DNA from: Kiritimatiellia bacterium | Lineage (GTDB): Bacteria; Verrucomicrobiota; Kiritimatiellia; UBA8416; JAIOPI01 | Reading direction: 5' to 3' | DNA: 24,491 nt | Assembly (NCBI GenBank): GCA_028822745.1 | Contig: JAPKCZ010000002.1 | Coordinates: forward strand, 1-24,491 | Shown here: piece after piece, positions 1 through 7,663 of the stretch | How positions within the stretch are numbered: the stretch's first letter is position 1 | Layout of the letters: each line of letters begins with the position of its first letter | Notes under the pieces: generated by a model | What the model saw: only the letters and a program-made list of their open reading frames with translations | Databases searched by the model: none | What the model was told of the DNA's origin: nothing | Made by a program: the position numbers and the translations under genes

Positions 1-308
1 AGCCAGGACGAAAAGGCACCGTTGTCAGCGTCAACGCGGAATGGGGCTACATCGTCTTCGAAGCGGGCGAGGGCTTTATCAGCGAACTCGACAACATCTC
101 GCGCACACTGGAACGCCACTTAGAAGCCAGCGACTTGCCTTCTGTACCACCGGTCGAACTGCTGGTCAAGCGGGGCAAAAGCTTTAAAACATTCGTCAGC
201 AAAGTACGTCTACGCCAACTCGACCGCGACAACAACCTCGCCGTCGGTGACATCATGACGGACTGGCAACAGTCCAAAATTGTCGTCGGCGACGTCATCT
301 TCTATTAA
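1..308 (+). CDS. C-terminal part of a hypothetical protein (cut by left edge)
   Basis: An open frame enters from the left edge (codons from base 3) and ends at TAA 306-308, leaving about 101 residues. The visible part has a GTVVSVNAEWGYIVFEAGEG segment. This G-x-V-x-x-VN-x-x-W-x-x-V-V pattern resembles a small beta-barrel segment I recall at the ends of coiled-coil proteins in PVC-group bacteria, often as tandem copies. The second half (LLVKRGKSFKTFVSKVRLRQ, then DIMTDWQQSK...VGDVIFY) looks like a second degenerate copy. The small lipoprotein gene starts 24 bases downstream in the same direction, so the two may be co-transcribed. Function is unknown, and the N-terminus, domain order and any signal peptide are outside the window. 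Confidence 0.7.
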   Translation, partial: PGRKGTVVSVNAEWGYIVFEAGEGFISELDNISRTLERHLEASDLPSVPPVELLVKRGKSFKTFVSKVRLRQLDRDNNLAVGDIMTDWQQSKIVVGDVIFY

Positions 309-332
309 TCTCGACTTCGCGACGGCGCTTTT

Positions 333-518
333 ATGACGACTGATCCCACCAACACGGACTGCCCCTCGATGTGTCGCGCACTTTGCGCCCTTGCCGTGTT
401 CACCGCCATGTCTCTCTCAACGACGGGTTGCACAACGGTGGAATCCGACATGCCCTGGAATGCGCCACCAAGCTGGCAAGGAAGCCCCAGCATTCCGGGT
501 CTCAACGGCGACAGGTAA
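333..518 (+). CDS. Small putative lipoprotein
   Basis: A 61-codon frame encodes a hydrophobic stretch (ALCALAVFTAMSLSTTGC) ending in a lipobox-like TTGC, followed by a short polar tail, VESDMPWNAPPSWQGSPSIPG. The tail resembles very short lipoproteins I recall from PVC bacteria that end in a DMPWN..SW.GSP.IPG motif. The residue at -3 of the cysteine is Thr rather than Leu, so the lipobox is imperfect. The ATG at 369 would remove an acidic, uncharacteristic n-region and give a 49-residue precursor starting MCRALCALAVF, which may be the true start; neither start has a clear Shine-Dalgarno sequence. The mature product would be about 29 residues anchored in a membrane. It follows the left-edge gene by 24 bases. 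The function is unknown. Confidence 0.6.
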   Translation: MTTDPTNTDCPSMCRALCALAVFTAMSLSTTGCTTVESDMPWNAPPSWQGSPSIPGLNGDR

Positions 519-565
519 CAAAACGACCTTGCGGCCGTACACGCTTTTGTTGTTAGCACCAGCGC

Positions 566-1105
566 CTACTCCGACGTACGCAGCCAGATGTCCCCAACGC
601 CCGTCGCTTCGTAACGATTTGTGATAAAGCCGTTCACCGCATCACTTAGTGAGCGCACCCCTTGATCATAAATCACAAGCTCCGGCGGCGCCGACGTTAG
701 GACCTGCATCACACGCGCCCCCTTGTCTTCATCCTCGAGAACCCGCAGCATCCCGTCGTGCAAAAAGAAGTAACGATAGGCATGGGGGCGAAAAACAGCA
801 CAGCCACGCCAGCCGGTTAGCACGGTGTCGTTTGGCGACGAGAGATGCATAACGGCTTCGAACTCTGTCCGCATGGGCGTATTGCGCGTGCGCGCTAGCG
901 CATCAATCTGCGCCAGGGGCATCGCCAGGAAGACAAGCAGCAGAACAGCGACCGGTCGACGCGCCACATCTGATATATGAACCAGATAAAGCAACAGAAC
1001 CATCGGCGCATGCCTGTCAGGACCAGCAAGGAATATCGTCACCTGCGCTGGCTGATTCCAGCCGCGCTTCTTGGTACGGGAATCGCCATTGTAGGACTCA
1101 ACCAA
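566..1105 (-). pseudogene. Orphan C-terminal region of a GT39/ArnT-like membrane glycosyltransferase
   Basis: The frame ends at 566 and is open up to a TTG at 1105. From about the ATG at 1003 it reads as one membrane helix (MVLLLYLVHISDVARRPVAV...) followed by a globular tail with GWRGCAVFRPHAYRYFFLH, PPELVIYDQGVRSL and NRYEATGVGDIWL. That tail matches what I recall of the C-terminal soluble part of GT-C family 39 glycosyltransferases in this lineage. Those proteins are normally about 500 residues, with ten or more helices and an N-terminal acidic catalytic motif. None of that precedes this piece: the ferredoxin gene ends at 1161, leaving no room. The 1003-1160 stretch reads only as short interrupted frames (one gives AYLLMGLRSALRLFASSVG before a stop). 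I infer a truncated remnant. A functional small membrane protein starting at 1003 is the alternative. Confidence 0.55.
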
Positions 1106-1160
1106 CCGATGAAGCGAATAGCCGCAAAGCAGATCTTAGGCCCATCAACAAGTATGCGCG

Positions 1161-1541
1161 CTAATCCGCACCCGGAAACGACAGTGGCCGTTCCGCGAAA
1201 CGGTACTCATCGACGGGCATGCCACCAATGATGTGTTCCTGTAAAATGCGCTCCAAAACCTCCGGCGTGCAGGAGTGATACCAAACGCCATCCGGATAAA
1301 CGACCGCAATGGGCCCGCTTTCACAGATCCGTAAACAGTTGGCCTTGGTGCGATAGACGCCGCCCGCGCGGCTCAATTCCAATTCGTCCAAGCGCTGTTT
1401 GAGAAAGGCCCACGACGCGAGTCCAGCATCCTTGCTGCAACATTTGGGGTTGGTCTGGTCACAGCAGAGCAAAATGTGCCGCTCGATTTTTTCGACGGCA
1501 TGCAGATCAACGCGCGCGCGCATTGCATTCAAATCGACCAC
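1161..1541 (-). CDS. (2Fe-2S) ferredoxin domain protein, thioredoxin-like fold
   Basis: The product (126 residues from the chosen start) is a small iron-sulfur protein of the COG3411 type, a thioredoxin-fold 2Fe-2S ferredoxin of uncertain partner. The cluster-binding region shows HILLCCDQTNPKCC near residues 22-35, then RTKANCLRICESGPIAVVYP and VWYHSCTPEVLERI, followed by the HIIGG.PV.EY.FAE tail typical of the family. The frame extends to a TTG at 1556, but GGAGG (1554-1550) lies 8 bases before a GTG at 1541, so I place the start there. It is divergent from the class II aldolase gene. The cytosolic electron-transfer role is inferred from the family; no redox partner is encoded nearby. Confidence 0.85.
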   Translation of the reverse strand: MVDLNAMRARVDLHAVEKIERHILLCCDQTNPKCCSKDAGLASWAFLKQRLDELELSRAGGVYRTKANCLRICESGPIAVVYPDGVWYHSCTPEVLERILQEHIIGGMPVDEYRFAERPLSFPGAD

Positions 1542-1714
1542 GATAAAATCCTCCAATTCGGTCCACGTCGTTGCGAAGGGATATTAAATCAGGATCAACG
1601 CCTACCAGCAAAGCCTATCCACAGGTATTTCGGGCATCCACATCGCGGCGAGACGTGCTTGCCAACACAGGCGTTCCCCCCTAGGCTTAAAGGCTCAATT
1701 TCTCATCAATGAAC

Positions 1715-1722
1715 AAAGGTGA
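1715..1722 (+). promoter_or_regulatory. Ribosome binding site deciding the aldolase start
   Basis: AAAGGTGA lies 8 bases ahead of the ATG at 1731. The upstream GTG at 1719 falls inside this element, so ATG 1731 is the better start. Confidence 0.6.
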
Positions 1723-1730
1723 CGACAGGC

Positions 1731-2804
1731 ATGATCGACAACATTATCGAGCTCTCACACGCTTACGGCGGCACATTCTATGTGCGCGGCGGCGGCGGCA
1801 ACACCTCTTGTAAAGACGCCACCTCGCTCTGGATCAAACCCTCCGGCACCACCCTGGCGACACTGACCCGCGAAACCCTTGTTCGAATGGATCGCGCAAA
1901 GATGGCCGAACTGTACGACTACGACCCGTCGCCCGATGCCACCCAGCGTGAAGCTGACGTCAAAGACCTGATGGCCACCTCTGTGTTCCCCGATTCCTCA
2001 GGTCGCCCTTCCGTCGAGGCACCTTTACATGACTCGTTTCCCTACACCTACGTCGTCCACACCCACCCTGCACGTGTCAACGGGTTGACTTGCGGGGTCC
2101 AGGGCCCGGCAGAGTGCGAGCGCCTTTTTCCTGACGCCTTGTGGGTTCCCTATGTCGACCCCGGCTACACCTTGTGCATGGTCGTGCGTGAAGCGATGAT
2201 GGAATACACAAAGCGCACCGGCGCCTGCCCGAAACTCGTCGTGCTTGAAAATCACGGCATTTTTGTGGCGGCCGACACGGTTCAGGAGATTCACGACTTG
2301 TACGCACACGTCATGGACACGCTGGGCGCCGAATACAGCGCAGCGAACACACCGGAATCGCTGACCCTGATCGGCGATTCGCCAGACGTGGAGACGGTCA
2401 GCGCAACGACGGCTGCGATTCAGTCGGCGCTGGGATCCAAGCAGGCAGCCTACGTGGCTGCGCACGCACCATTCCATGTCCCGCAGGGGCCGTTAACCCC
2501 GGACCATATCGTCTATTCGAAATCATATGCCCTGGAGTGCGAGATCGTGGATGCAGCCGCCATTGAGGCCTTCATCGCCGCCAACGGTTACCCCCCCTCC
2601 GTCGTGCGCACGTCTGCAGGGGTGTTTGGCGTTGGGTCTACCGAAAAAGACGCCGCGCTGGCGGTTGAGTTCGCAGAGGATGGCTCAATTGTCGAGCAGT
2701 TGACGGCAAAATACGGTGGTATGCGCTACCTGACAGACGCGTCGCGCGAGTTTATCGAAAACTGGGAAGTGGAATCCTACCGCAAACAGATTTCGACCGA
2801 ATAA
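1731..2804 (+). CDS. Class II aldolase/adducin-family protein (sugar-phosphate aldolase type)
   Basis: A 357-residue protein of the zinc-dependent class II aldolase family, which cleaves or forms C-C bonds in phosphorylated sugars such as rhamnulose- or fuculose-phosphate. The N-terminal YVRGGGGNTSCKD (17-29) is the phosphate-binding loop. EAPLHDS (96-102), VVHTHPARVN (108-117) and VLENHGIFVA (171-180) carry the catalytic acid and zinc-ligand histidines. The roughly 150-residue extension after the aldolase core, ending FIENWEVESYRKQI, resembles the long RhaD-like or aldolase-dehydrogenase versions, but no dehydrogenase domain follows. The start is set by the AAAGGTGA element. There are no kinase, isomerase or transporter neighbours, so the substrate cannot be assigned from context. 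Confidence 0.85.
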   Translation: MIDNIIELSHAYGGTFYVRGGGGNTSCKDATSLWIKPSGTTLATLTRETLVRMDRAKMAELYDYDPSPDATQREADVKDLMATSVFPDSSGRPSVEAPLHDSFPYTYVVHTHPARVNGLTCGVQGPAECERLFPDALWVPYVDPGYTLCMVVREAMMEYTKRTGACPKLVVLENHGIFVAADTVQEIHDLYAHVMDTLGAEYSAANTPESLTLIGDSPDVETVSATTAAIQSALGSKQAAYVAAHAPFHVPQGPLTPDHIVYSKSYALECEIVDAAAIEAFIAANGYPPSVVRTSAGVFGVGSTEKDAALAVEFAEDGSIVEQLTAKYGGMRYLTDASREFIENWEVESYRKQISTE

Positions 2805-2819
2805 TCACGTTTTCGGGGC

Positions 2820-2901
2820 AAAAAAATACGCCCTGATGGTCCCGTTTCTAGCGTGCCACGCTTGCCGTGGTTGGCCAAAAACATAAGGAACGATCAGGGC
2901 G
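2820..2901 (-). terminator. Large Rho-independent terminator of the RRM gene
   Basis: Read on the minus strand, CGCCCTGAT (2901-2893) and ATCAGGGCG (2837-2829) pair over 9 bp. They enclose a second 6-bp helix (AGGAAC/GTTTCT type, with one G-T pair) and an inner CCACG/CGTGG hairpin, and are followed at once by TATTTTTTT (2828-2820). The outer stem directly abutting the T-run fits an intrinsic terminator for the minus-strand RNA-binding protein gene, 76 bases past its stop. On the plus strand no T-run follows, so it would be a poor terminator for the aldolase gene. Confidence 0.75.
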
Positions 2902-2977
2902 CTCAGATGGGCTAGTAGGTATCGACCCATCCAGGAGCGACGCGCCCAGCATATTGCAGGCGCGCCATCCATTTTAT

Positions 2978-3328
2978 TTAGTAACGGTGTCCACCACCGC
3001 CGCCGCCGCCGTAGCCACCGCCACCGCCGCCGCCGCCATAGCCACCACCGCCACCGCCGCCGCCACCGCCGCCGCCATCGCGACTTGGACGTGGTTGCGA
3101 TTCGTTGACACGAAGCGGACGTCCTAGGAAGTCGCTATCGTTTGCGCCTTCGATCGCAGTCTTAGCTTCATCGTCATTGGCCATCTCAACGAAGCCAAAC
3201 CCGCGGGAGCGTCCCGTTTCACGATCCAAAATGACTCGTGCCGAAGTAACCTGACCGAACGCTTCAAAATGCTCCTGAAGAAGCTGATCGGTTGCAGAAA
3301 AAGGCAAATTGCCTACGTAAATATTCAT
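2978..3328 (-). CDS. RNA recognition motif (RRM) protein with poly-glycine tail
   Basis: A 116-residue single-RRM protein like the glycine-rich RNA-binding proteins of cyanobacteria and PVC bacteria, which bind RNA as chaperones and are often cold-responsive. RNP-2 is IYVGNL (3-8) and RNP-1 is RGFGFVEM (42-49), both with the expected aromatic residues. Residues 1-78 complete the fold. Residues 85-113 are almost pure glycine with two interspersed tyrosines, ending HRY, which suggests a flexible RNA-binding or phase-separating tail. An AAGGTAA element lies about 8 bases before the ATG. A dedicated terminator follows. It is convergent with the aldolase gene and preceded by a long 315-base leader region. 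Confidence 0.93.
   Translation of the reverse strand: MNIYVGNLPFSATDQLLQEHFEAFGQVTSARVILDRETGRSRGFGFVEMANDDEAKTAIEGANDSDFLGRPLRVNESQPRPSRDGGGGGGGGGGGGYGGGGGGGGYGGGGGGGHRY
2990..3076 (-). repeat. Glycine-codon microsatellite (GGC/GGT/GGA) in the RRM gene
   Basis: An 87-base tract made almost entirely of glycine codons encodes residues 85-113 of the RRM protein, interrupted by two tyrosine codons. The two Gly blocks after the first tyrosine have similar codon order, suggesting expansion by duplication. Such tracts are prone to length change by slippage in multiples of three. Confidence 0.8.
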
Positions 3329-3643
3329 CCGTCATTACCTTACTGTATCATGTATGCTCAACACCGGTACGCAAACCATGACACGCGTTCAAGCCCGGGT
3401 GTGGTTGGCCATTCACAACAAACAGCACATCTATTATATTTTCGGAATCAATACCACCGTGAGACCGAAAACCACCGACGCTATAACGCATAAATCGAAA
3501 CAGACGACAGTGCCAAATCAGGTCCAACGGCACCAACCGTTTTTCCTGAACGTGTGGACTTTTGCGTATTTCCGTTATTATTGCAACAATTCATTATCTA
3601 ATGACGACGACTTGTCACACCATCGCGCCAGGTCCCGACAACA
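3329..3643. other. 315-base intergenic region upstream of the RRM gene, downstream of serS
   Basis: No convincing gene lies here; the short frames on both strands lack family features and ribosome sites. The stretch is more AT-rich than its surroundings. On the minus strand a perfect TATAAT sits at 3438-3433, about 105 bases before the RRM start. The hexamer 17 bases upstream (CACGGT) is a poor -35, so this is only a possible promoter. If real, the RRM mRNA has a leader of about 95-100 bases, the kind of long leader seen on cold-inducible RNA-chaperone genes. Confidence 0.4.
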
Positions 3644-4921
3644 CTAACTCGGGCGTTCGATCCGGCTCAAGCCACCCATATAGGGCACAATAGCCTCAGG
3701 GAGCTCGATGCTTCCGTCAGCACGCTGGCCGTTCTCTAGTATGGCAACGACCAAGCGGGGCAAGGCGACGCCAGACCCATTAATGGTGTGCAAATGCTGT
3801 GGTTTTCCGTTGTCCGCGCGATGGCGGATGTTGGCCCGGCGGGCCTGAAAATCTTCAAAATTGCTGCACGACGAAACCTCAAGCCAGTCATTTTGCCCTG
3901 GCGCCCAAAGTTCGATGTCATAGCATTTGGCTGCCGCAAAACTGAGGTCACCGCCACAGAGCTGAAGGACGCGATACGGCAGCTCGAGGCGCTGCAAGAT
4001 GTCCTCTGCATCGGCCAGTAATGTTTCCAGCTCATCATAGGACGTGGCGGGATCAACGAACTTGACCATTTCGACCTTGTCGAACTGATGCATGCGAATC
4101 AATCCGCGCGTATCCTTGCCGGCAGCGCCCGCCTCGCGGCGGAAACAAGGCGTGTAGGCCGTGAGCTTAAGCGGCAGCGGCTCATCGATGACTTCGTCAC
4201 GATAGATGTTGGTCACGGGCACTTCGGCCGTCGGAATCAAATACAGATCGTCGGACGGCACGTGATACATATCCTCAGCCATTTTGGGTAACTGACCTGT
4301 GCCGGTCATCGACTCGCGATTGACGACAGAAGGCGGCCAAACCTCGCGATACCCATGATGCGTGACGTGCACATCCAGCATGTATTGAATCAAGGCCCGC
4401 TGCAAACGCGCCCCCGTGCCGGTGTATAGAACGAAACCGGCGCCACTCAGCTTGGCTCCGCGCGCAAAGTCGACCAACGCCAAATCCTCAGCAAGCGCCA
4501 CATGCCCTTTGGGCTTGAAATCGAATGTGGGAATATCGCCATGTTCGCGCACAAGCACATTGGACGATGCATCTGAGCCCGCCGGTGTGCTTGTGTGGGC
4601 CGTGTTGGGAATCGCAAGCAGCGCCTCGTGCAAGGCCTCCTCGTTGGCGCGGCCTTCGACCTCCATGGCAGCAATTTCTTCACCCAGCGCACGCATCGAG
4701 GCCTGCACCTCGGTTGTGTCTTCGCCACTGCGCTTAAGCTGGCCAATGTCTTTCGATACCGCGTTGCGGCGCCCTTTGAGCCCCTCCATCTCGGTCAAGC
4801 GAGCGCGACGTGCTTTATCCAGCTCAAGAACGCGATCCAACACCGCGGGGTCAGCCCCTTTCAAGGCCAGCCCGGCACGGACTTCGTCCAAATCGTCTCG
4901 TATACGTCGAATATCCAGCAT
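3644..4921 (-). CDS. serS: Seryl-tRNA synthetase
   Basis: A 425-residue class II aminoacyl-tRNA synthetase that charges tRNA-Ser (and tRNA-Sec) with serine in the cytosol; the length is normal for bacteria. The N-terminal MLDIRRIRDD and residues of about 27-105 form the tRNA-binding coiled-coil arm. Motif 1 is near REVWPPSVVNRESMTGTGQL, motif 2 is FRREAGAAGKDTRGLIRMHQ, which contacts ATP, and motif 3 is GVALPRLVVAILENGQ near the C-terminus. LEVSSCSNFEDFQARR is the conserved serine- and zinc-independent active-site segment. The start is the first ATG with the canonical MLDI opening. It is divergent from the YdjY-domain gene and probably monocistronic. I see no T-box leader. Confidence 0.98.
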   Translation of the reverse strand: MLDIRRIRDDLDEVRAGLALKGADPAVLDRVLELDKARRARLTEMEGLKGRRNAVSKDIGQLKRSGEDTTEVQASMRALGEEIAAMEVEGRANEEALHEALLAIPNTAHTSTPAGSDASSNVLVREHGDIPTFDFKPKGHVALAEDLALVDFARGAKLSGAGFVLYTGTGARLQRALIQYMLDVHVTHHGYREVWPPSVVNRESMTGTGQLPKMAEDMYHVPSDDLYLIPTAEVPVTNIYRDEVIDEPLPLKLTAYTPCFRREAGAAGKDTRGLIRMHQFDKVEMVKFVDPATSYDELETLLADAEDILQRLELPYRVLQLCGGDLSFAAAKCYDIELWAPGQNDWLEVSSCSNFEDFQARRANIRHRADNGKPQHLHTINGSGVALPRLVVAILENGQRADGSIELPEAIVPYMGGLSRIERPS

Positions 4922-5086
4922 GATTCATTATCCATTAGGATGCACACCGCGGCATGCATGTCGGTTTTCAATGAGGCCGAAACCCTATAAAATCAGGCCC
5001 TGCAACGAAAGCAGAAAAGCAATTCAACGAAAGGACGTTACGTTTTCTAATGGCAAGGCGCATTGTAGCGTTTAATGTACAAGCAT

Positions 5087-6733
5087 ATGAAAAGAAACAT
5101 TGTTCTATATTTTTCAAGCGTTGCCCTGGCGATGGCCGCGGGTGCAGCACTCGCATGGCCCGCGACGACATTAGCACAGACCAATGCCGCGCATACCGCC
5201 AATCAGGCACGCGTCGACACGTTGAATGCCTCAAACCACGCCACGTACAGCGACAGCTCTCATGTCCTTGTTCTTCCCGGGTTAATCGCTGACAGGGAGA
5301 CGCGCGAGGTTCGTTTCCTGGCCGAAGCAACCGGTGTTGGTGCAAATGAAATCATCGAATTCATGGTCGTGGGCCCCGGAAGCAGTCACGATTATGAATC
5401 ACTGGCCGTCTCTTTCGCCAAGGCCAGCGATCTCAACGAGGCGCTGCGCTTCGTGGGCATGCCGGCAGGACGCGCCGTGAATTACGCCGACCTGGCATTT
5501 TGGCCCAAGGGCGAACGTGTGATCGTTCATGTTTCGCCGCTGGACTCACCCACAAACAACGCGGCTGCGTGGGCCGACCCCGTCCGGATAGAGAACCTGA
5601 TCTGGCTCAAAGAAAAAGGCCAGCCCATGAATGCATCCGGGCTTGTTTTCACCGGATCCAGAATGGTCCCCGCACCGGACGGCGGCACCAACATGCTGTT
5701 CGCAGCCGACACCACAGATCCAAGGGCGATCATTTCGACATACAATGAACCGCAAACGCTGCTCGATGTCCCTTTTCAAGCGGGCAAAGGATCCGTCTAC
5801 GCCAATCAGATCATGCGCGAGTCGCACGCAATGCAAAAGAACACCTTGCTAAGCTTTGTTATGCGCCCTGAGCGTGAGCACGACAAACCGCGCGTGCTGG
5901 ACATGACCCTATGGGTCGCACCCGACGCTTCAGGCGGACACGCACTCTCCAATGCAACCTTCACCCTGCGCGACAACAAATCCCAGCCACAACTCGGCCC
6001 CACGAATCTTCCTGCCATCGTCACGTATCTGGCAAAACAACAGTCCACAGCCGAACGTGACCCCTTTATCACGCTGGCCTTTTCGCCAGACATGCCCCTT
6101 GCGATGGCGCGGCATCTCAGCCAGGTGTTTTCCGAACTGGAGCGCCGCAACGGCCTGCGTATCGAGCCCCCCCTACAAGGCCACGTCTACTACAAGGCCC
6201 TCATTCCACCAGAGCACAACCGCGAACGCGAAGGACGCATGCAGCAGCCCTGGGAACTCCACATGCTTCAGGAAAACGGCGCATGGCACGGCAACCTCGT
6301 CCAGATCGAAGAGGACTACGACGCCACGACGGCGACGTCCGTTATAACGCCAACGTCATATCCCGTCACTTCGAGTGAGGCCTTACGCCAACAACTGAAC
6401 GACGCGCTACGCACCGAATTACGAAGCGGAATCGCAGCCCAACCCGCCGATGATGTGCGTGCAACGCTAGAGAAACAGCTCGAAGCCATGGCGGGAGCCG
6501 ATCTGTGGAAGGCGCCCGGAGAAAAGCTGTTCAGCACGATTCAGAACGCATTGTTTAGCGCAGGCATCCAAATGACGTTGCCGACAAAGGTGCGCCAGTT
6601 GCGCGTGATCCTCATGTATGCACCGAACGACATGACGTATGGGGACGCAATGGCATTTTTAAAAGATGCCACGACAAGCCACCCCACAATTCACATCTAC
6701 CTGCCCAAGACCGAGACGATCTCAAGCCCATAA
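5087..6733 (+). CDS. Secreted YdjY-domain protein
   Basis: About 548 residues from ATG 5087. A clear Sec signal peptide (MKRNIVLYFSS...AAGAALAWPATTLA, cleavage before QT) sends it to the periplasm or surface. Residues of about 55-270 resemble the YdjY domain: REVRFLAEATG, then a SSHDYESLAVSFAKASDLNEAL segment, a WPKGERVIVHV strand, and LVFTGSRMVP followed by a DPRAIISTYNEPQTLLD segment. The domain's activity is unknown. The C-terminal half (about 330-548), with SPDMPLAMARHLSQVF and RQLRVILMYAPNDMTY, matches nothing I recognise. The frame opens at an ATG at 5075; neither start has an obvious ribosome site and 5087 gives the cleaner signal peptide. Its last 12 bases overlap the convergent nucleotidyltransferase gene. 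Confidence 0.8.
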   Translation: MKRNIVLYFSSVALAMAAGAALAWPATTLAQTNAAHTANQARVDTLNASNHATYSDSSHVLVLPGLIADRETREVRFLAEATGVGANEIIEFMVVGPGSSHDYESLAVSFAKASDLNEALRFVGMPAGRAVNYADLAFWPKGERVIVHVSPLDSPTNNAAAWADPVRIENLIWLKEKGQPMNASGLVFTGSRMVPAPDGGTNMLFAADTTDPRAIISTYNEPQTLLDVPFQAGKGSVYANQIMRESHAMQKNTLLSFVMRPEREHDKPRVLDMTLWVAPDASGGHALSNATFTLRDNKSQPQLGPTNLPAIVTYLAKQQSTAERDPFITLAFSPDMPLAMARHLSQVFSELERRNGLRIEPPLQGHVYYKALIPPEHNREREGRMQQPWELHMLQENGAWHGNLVQIEEDYDATTATSVITPTSYPVTSSEALRQQLNDALRTELRSGIAAQPADDVRATLEKQLEAMAGADLWKAPGEKLFSTIQNALFSAGIQMTLPTKVRQLRVILMYAPNDMTYGDAMAFLKDATTSHPTIHIYLPKTETISSP

Positions 6734-7615
6734 AGATGTCGGGTACGCGCCCGATTCAATCAAGGCGGTCACGCTGGCCTTCACATCAGCTTTTTCTTCG
6801 GGGTAGGTGACGCCGACCCATTGACACGGCGACGCCAGAACCTTGACGCGGGCTTCGCCGCTGCAAATCAAGGTGTTGACCGCAGCTGGCACATAGAACT
6901 CTGATGTCGCATCGGCCCCTTGCGTCTCCAAAAACGTTTCGAACTGAGACGTCAAGTGTCCGAAAAAGGACGGCTTAAACCCCCACATGTTCATTGACGC
7001 AACCTCATCGCCCGTAAGCACATCGTCGCCTGCCAAAATCTGATCGCCGCTGCGCTCGACGTGCGTTTTCTCGACAACATCCTCGAGCAGACCATCCGGC
7101 GACAACGCACAAATGCCGCGCGACACGTAACCGTGATCCGACAAGGTATTCCCAAGCACAAAACCAACCATGCAATACGCCGCCGGATCATCCGCATTGG
7201 CATCGAGAGCATCGGCTAATCGTTGAAAAGATTCCGCTCCATAAAAATCATCGGCATTGATAACCGCGAAAGGGCCATCCACAACCGAGGCCGCCGCCAA
7301 TGTTGCTTGCCCGGTGCCCCACGGCTTTTCACGACCCGCAGGCGGTTGTTTCTCGCCCGGCAGATCCTCCAAGCGCTGGTGCACATAGTCGACCGCAACA
7401 TGCCCATCAAGGCGTGCGCCAATGGTGGCCTTGAAATCGGCCTCGATGTCGGGGCGAATCACGAAAACGACATGTTCGAAACCGGCACGAATGGCGTCGT
7501 AGACGGAATAATCAACGATCACTTCGCCGCTCGGCCCAACCGGGTCCAACTGCTTCAGTCCACCATAGCGACTTCCGATGCCGGCAGCCAACACGACCAG
7601 TGATTTGCGACTCAT
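6722..7615 (-). CDS. Sugar-phosphate nucleotidyltransferase
   Basis: A 297-residue enzyme that would transfer a nucleotidyl group from an NTP to a sugar-1-phosphate, making an activated sugar for surface polysaccharides. The N-terminal LVVLAAGIGSRYGGLKQLDP (6-25) is the nucleotide-binding signature of this superfamily. INADDFYG carries the metal-binding aspartate. PWGTGQATLAA, HGYVSRGIC and MNMWGFKPSFF are family features, and the tail ends ESGAYPTSLW. The frame opens at 7660, but the family start MSRKSLVVL is at ATG 7615 with GAGG five to six bases ahead. It lies 48 bases after the epimerase stop in the same direction, and the pair probably shares an mRNA. The exact sugar and base are not evident. 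Confidence 0.9.
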   Translation of the reverse strand: MSRKSLVVLAAGIGSRYGGLKQLDPVGPSGEVIVDYSVYDAIRAGFEHVVFVIRPDIEADFKATIGARLDGHVAVDYVHQRLEDLPGEKQPPAGREKPWGTGQATLAAASVVDGPFAVINADDFYGAESFQRLADALDANADDPAAYCMVGFVLGNTLSDHGYVSRGICALSPDGLLEDVVEKTHVERSGDQILAGDDVLTGDEVASMNMWGFKPSFFGHLTSQFETFLETQGADATSEFYVPAAVNTLICSGEARVKVLASPCQWVGVTYPEEKADVKASVTALIESGAYPTSLWA

Positions 7616-7663
7616 GTACGCCTCGTGGTTGATTGACGCGCATGGCGCCAAGATGGGCACGAC

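Noticed and set aside
2997..3081. A possible CRISPR-like or VNTR array from the short GCC/ACC repeats
   Set aside because: The periodicity is codon-sized and encodes the glycine tail of the RRM protein; there are no spacers.
4416..5075. A 219-codon plus-strand frame rich in Ser, Ala and Arg
   Set aside because: Antisense to serS; low-complexity composition typical of shadows.
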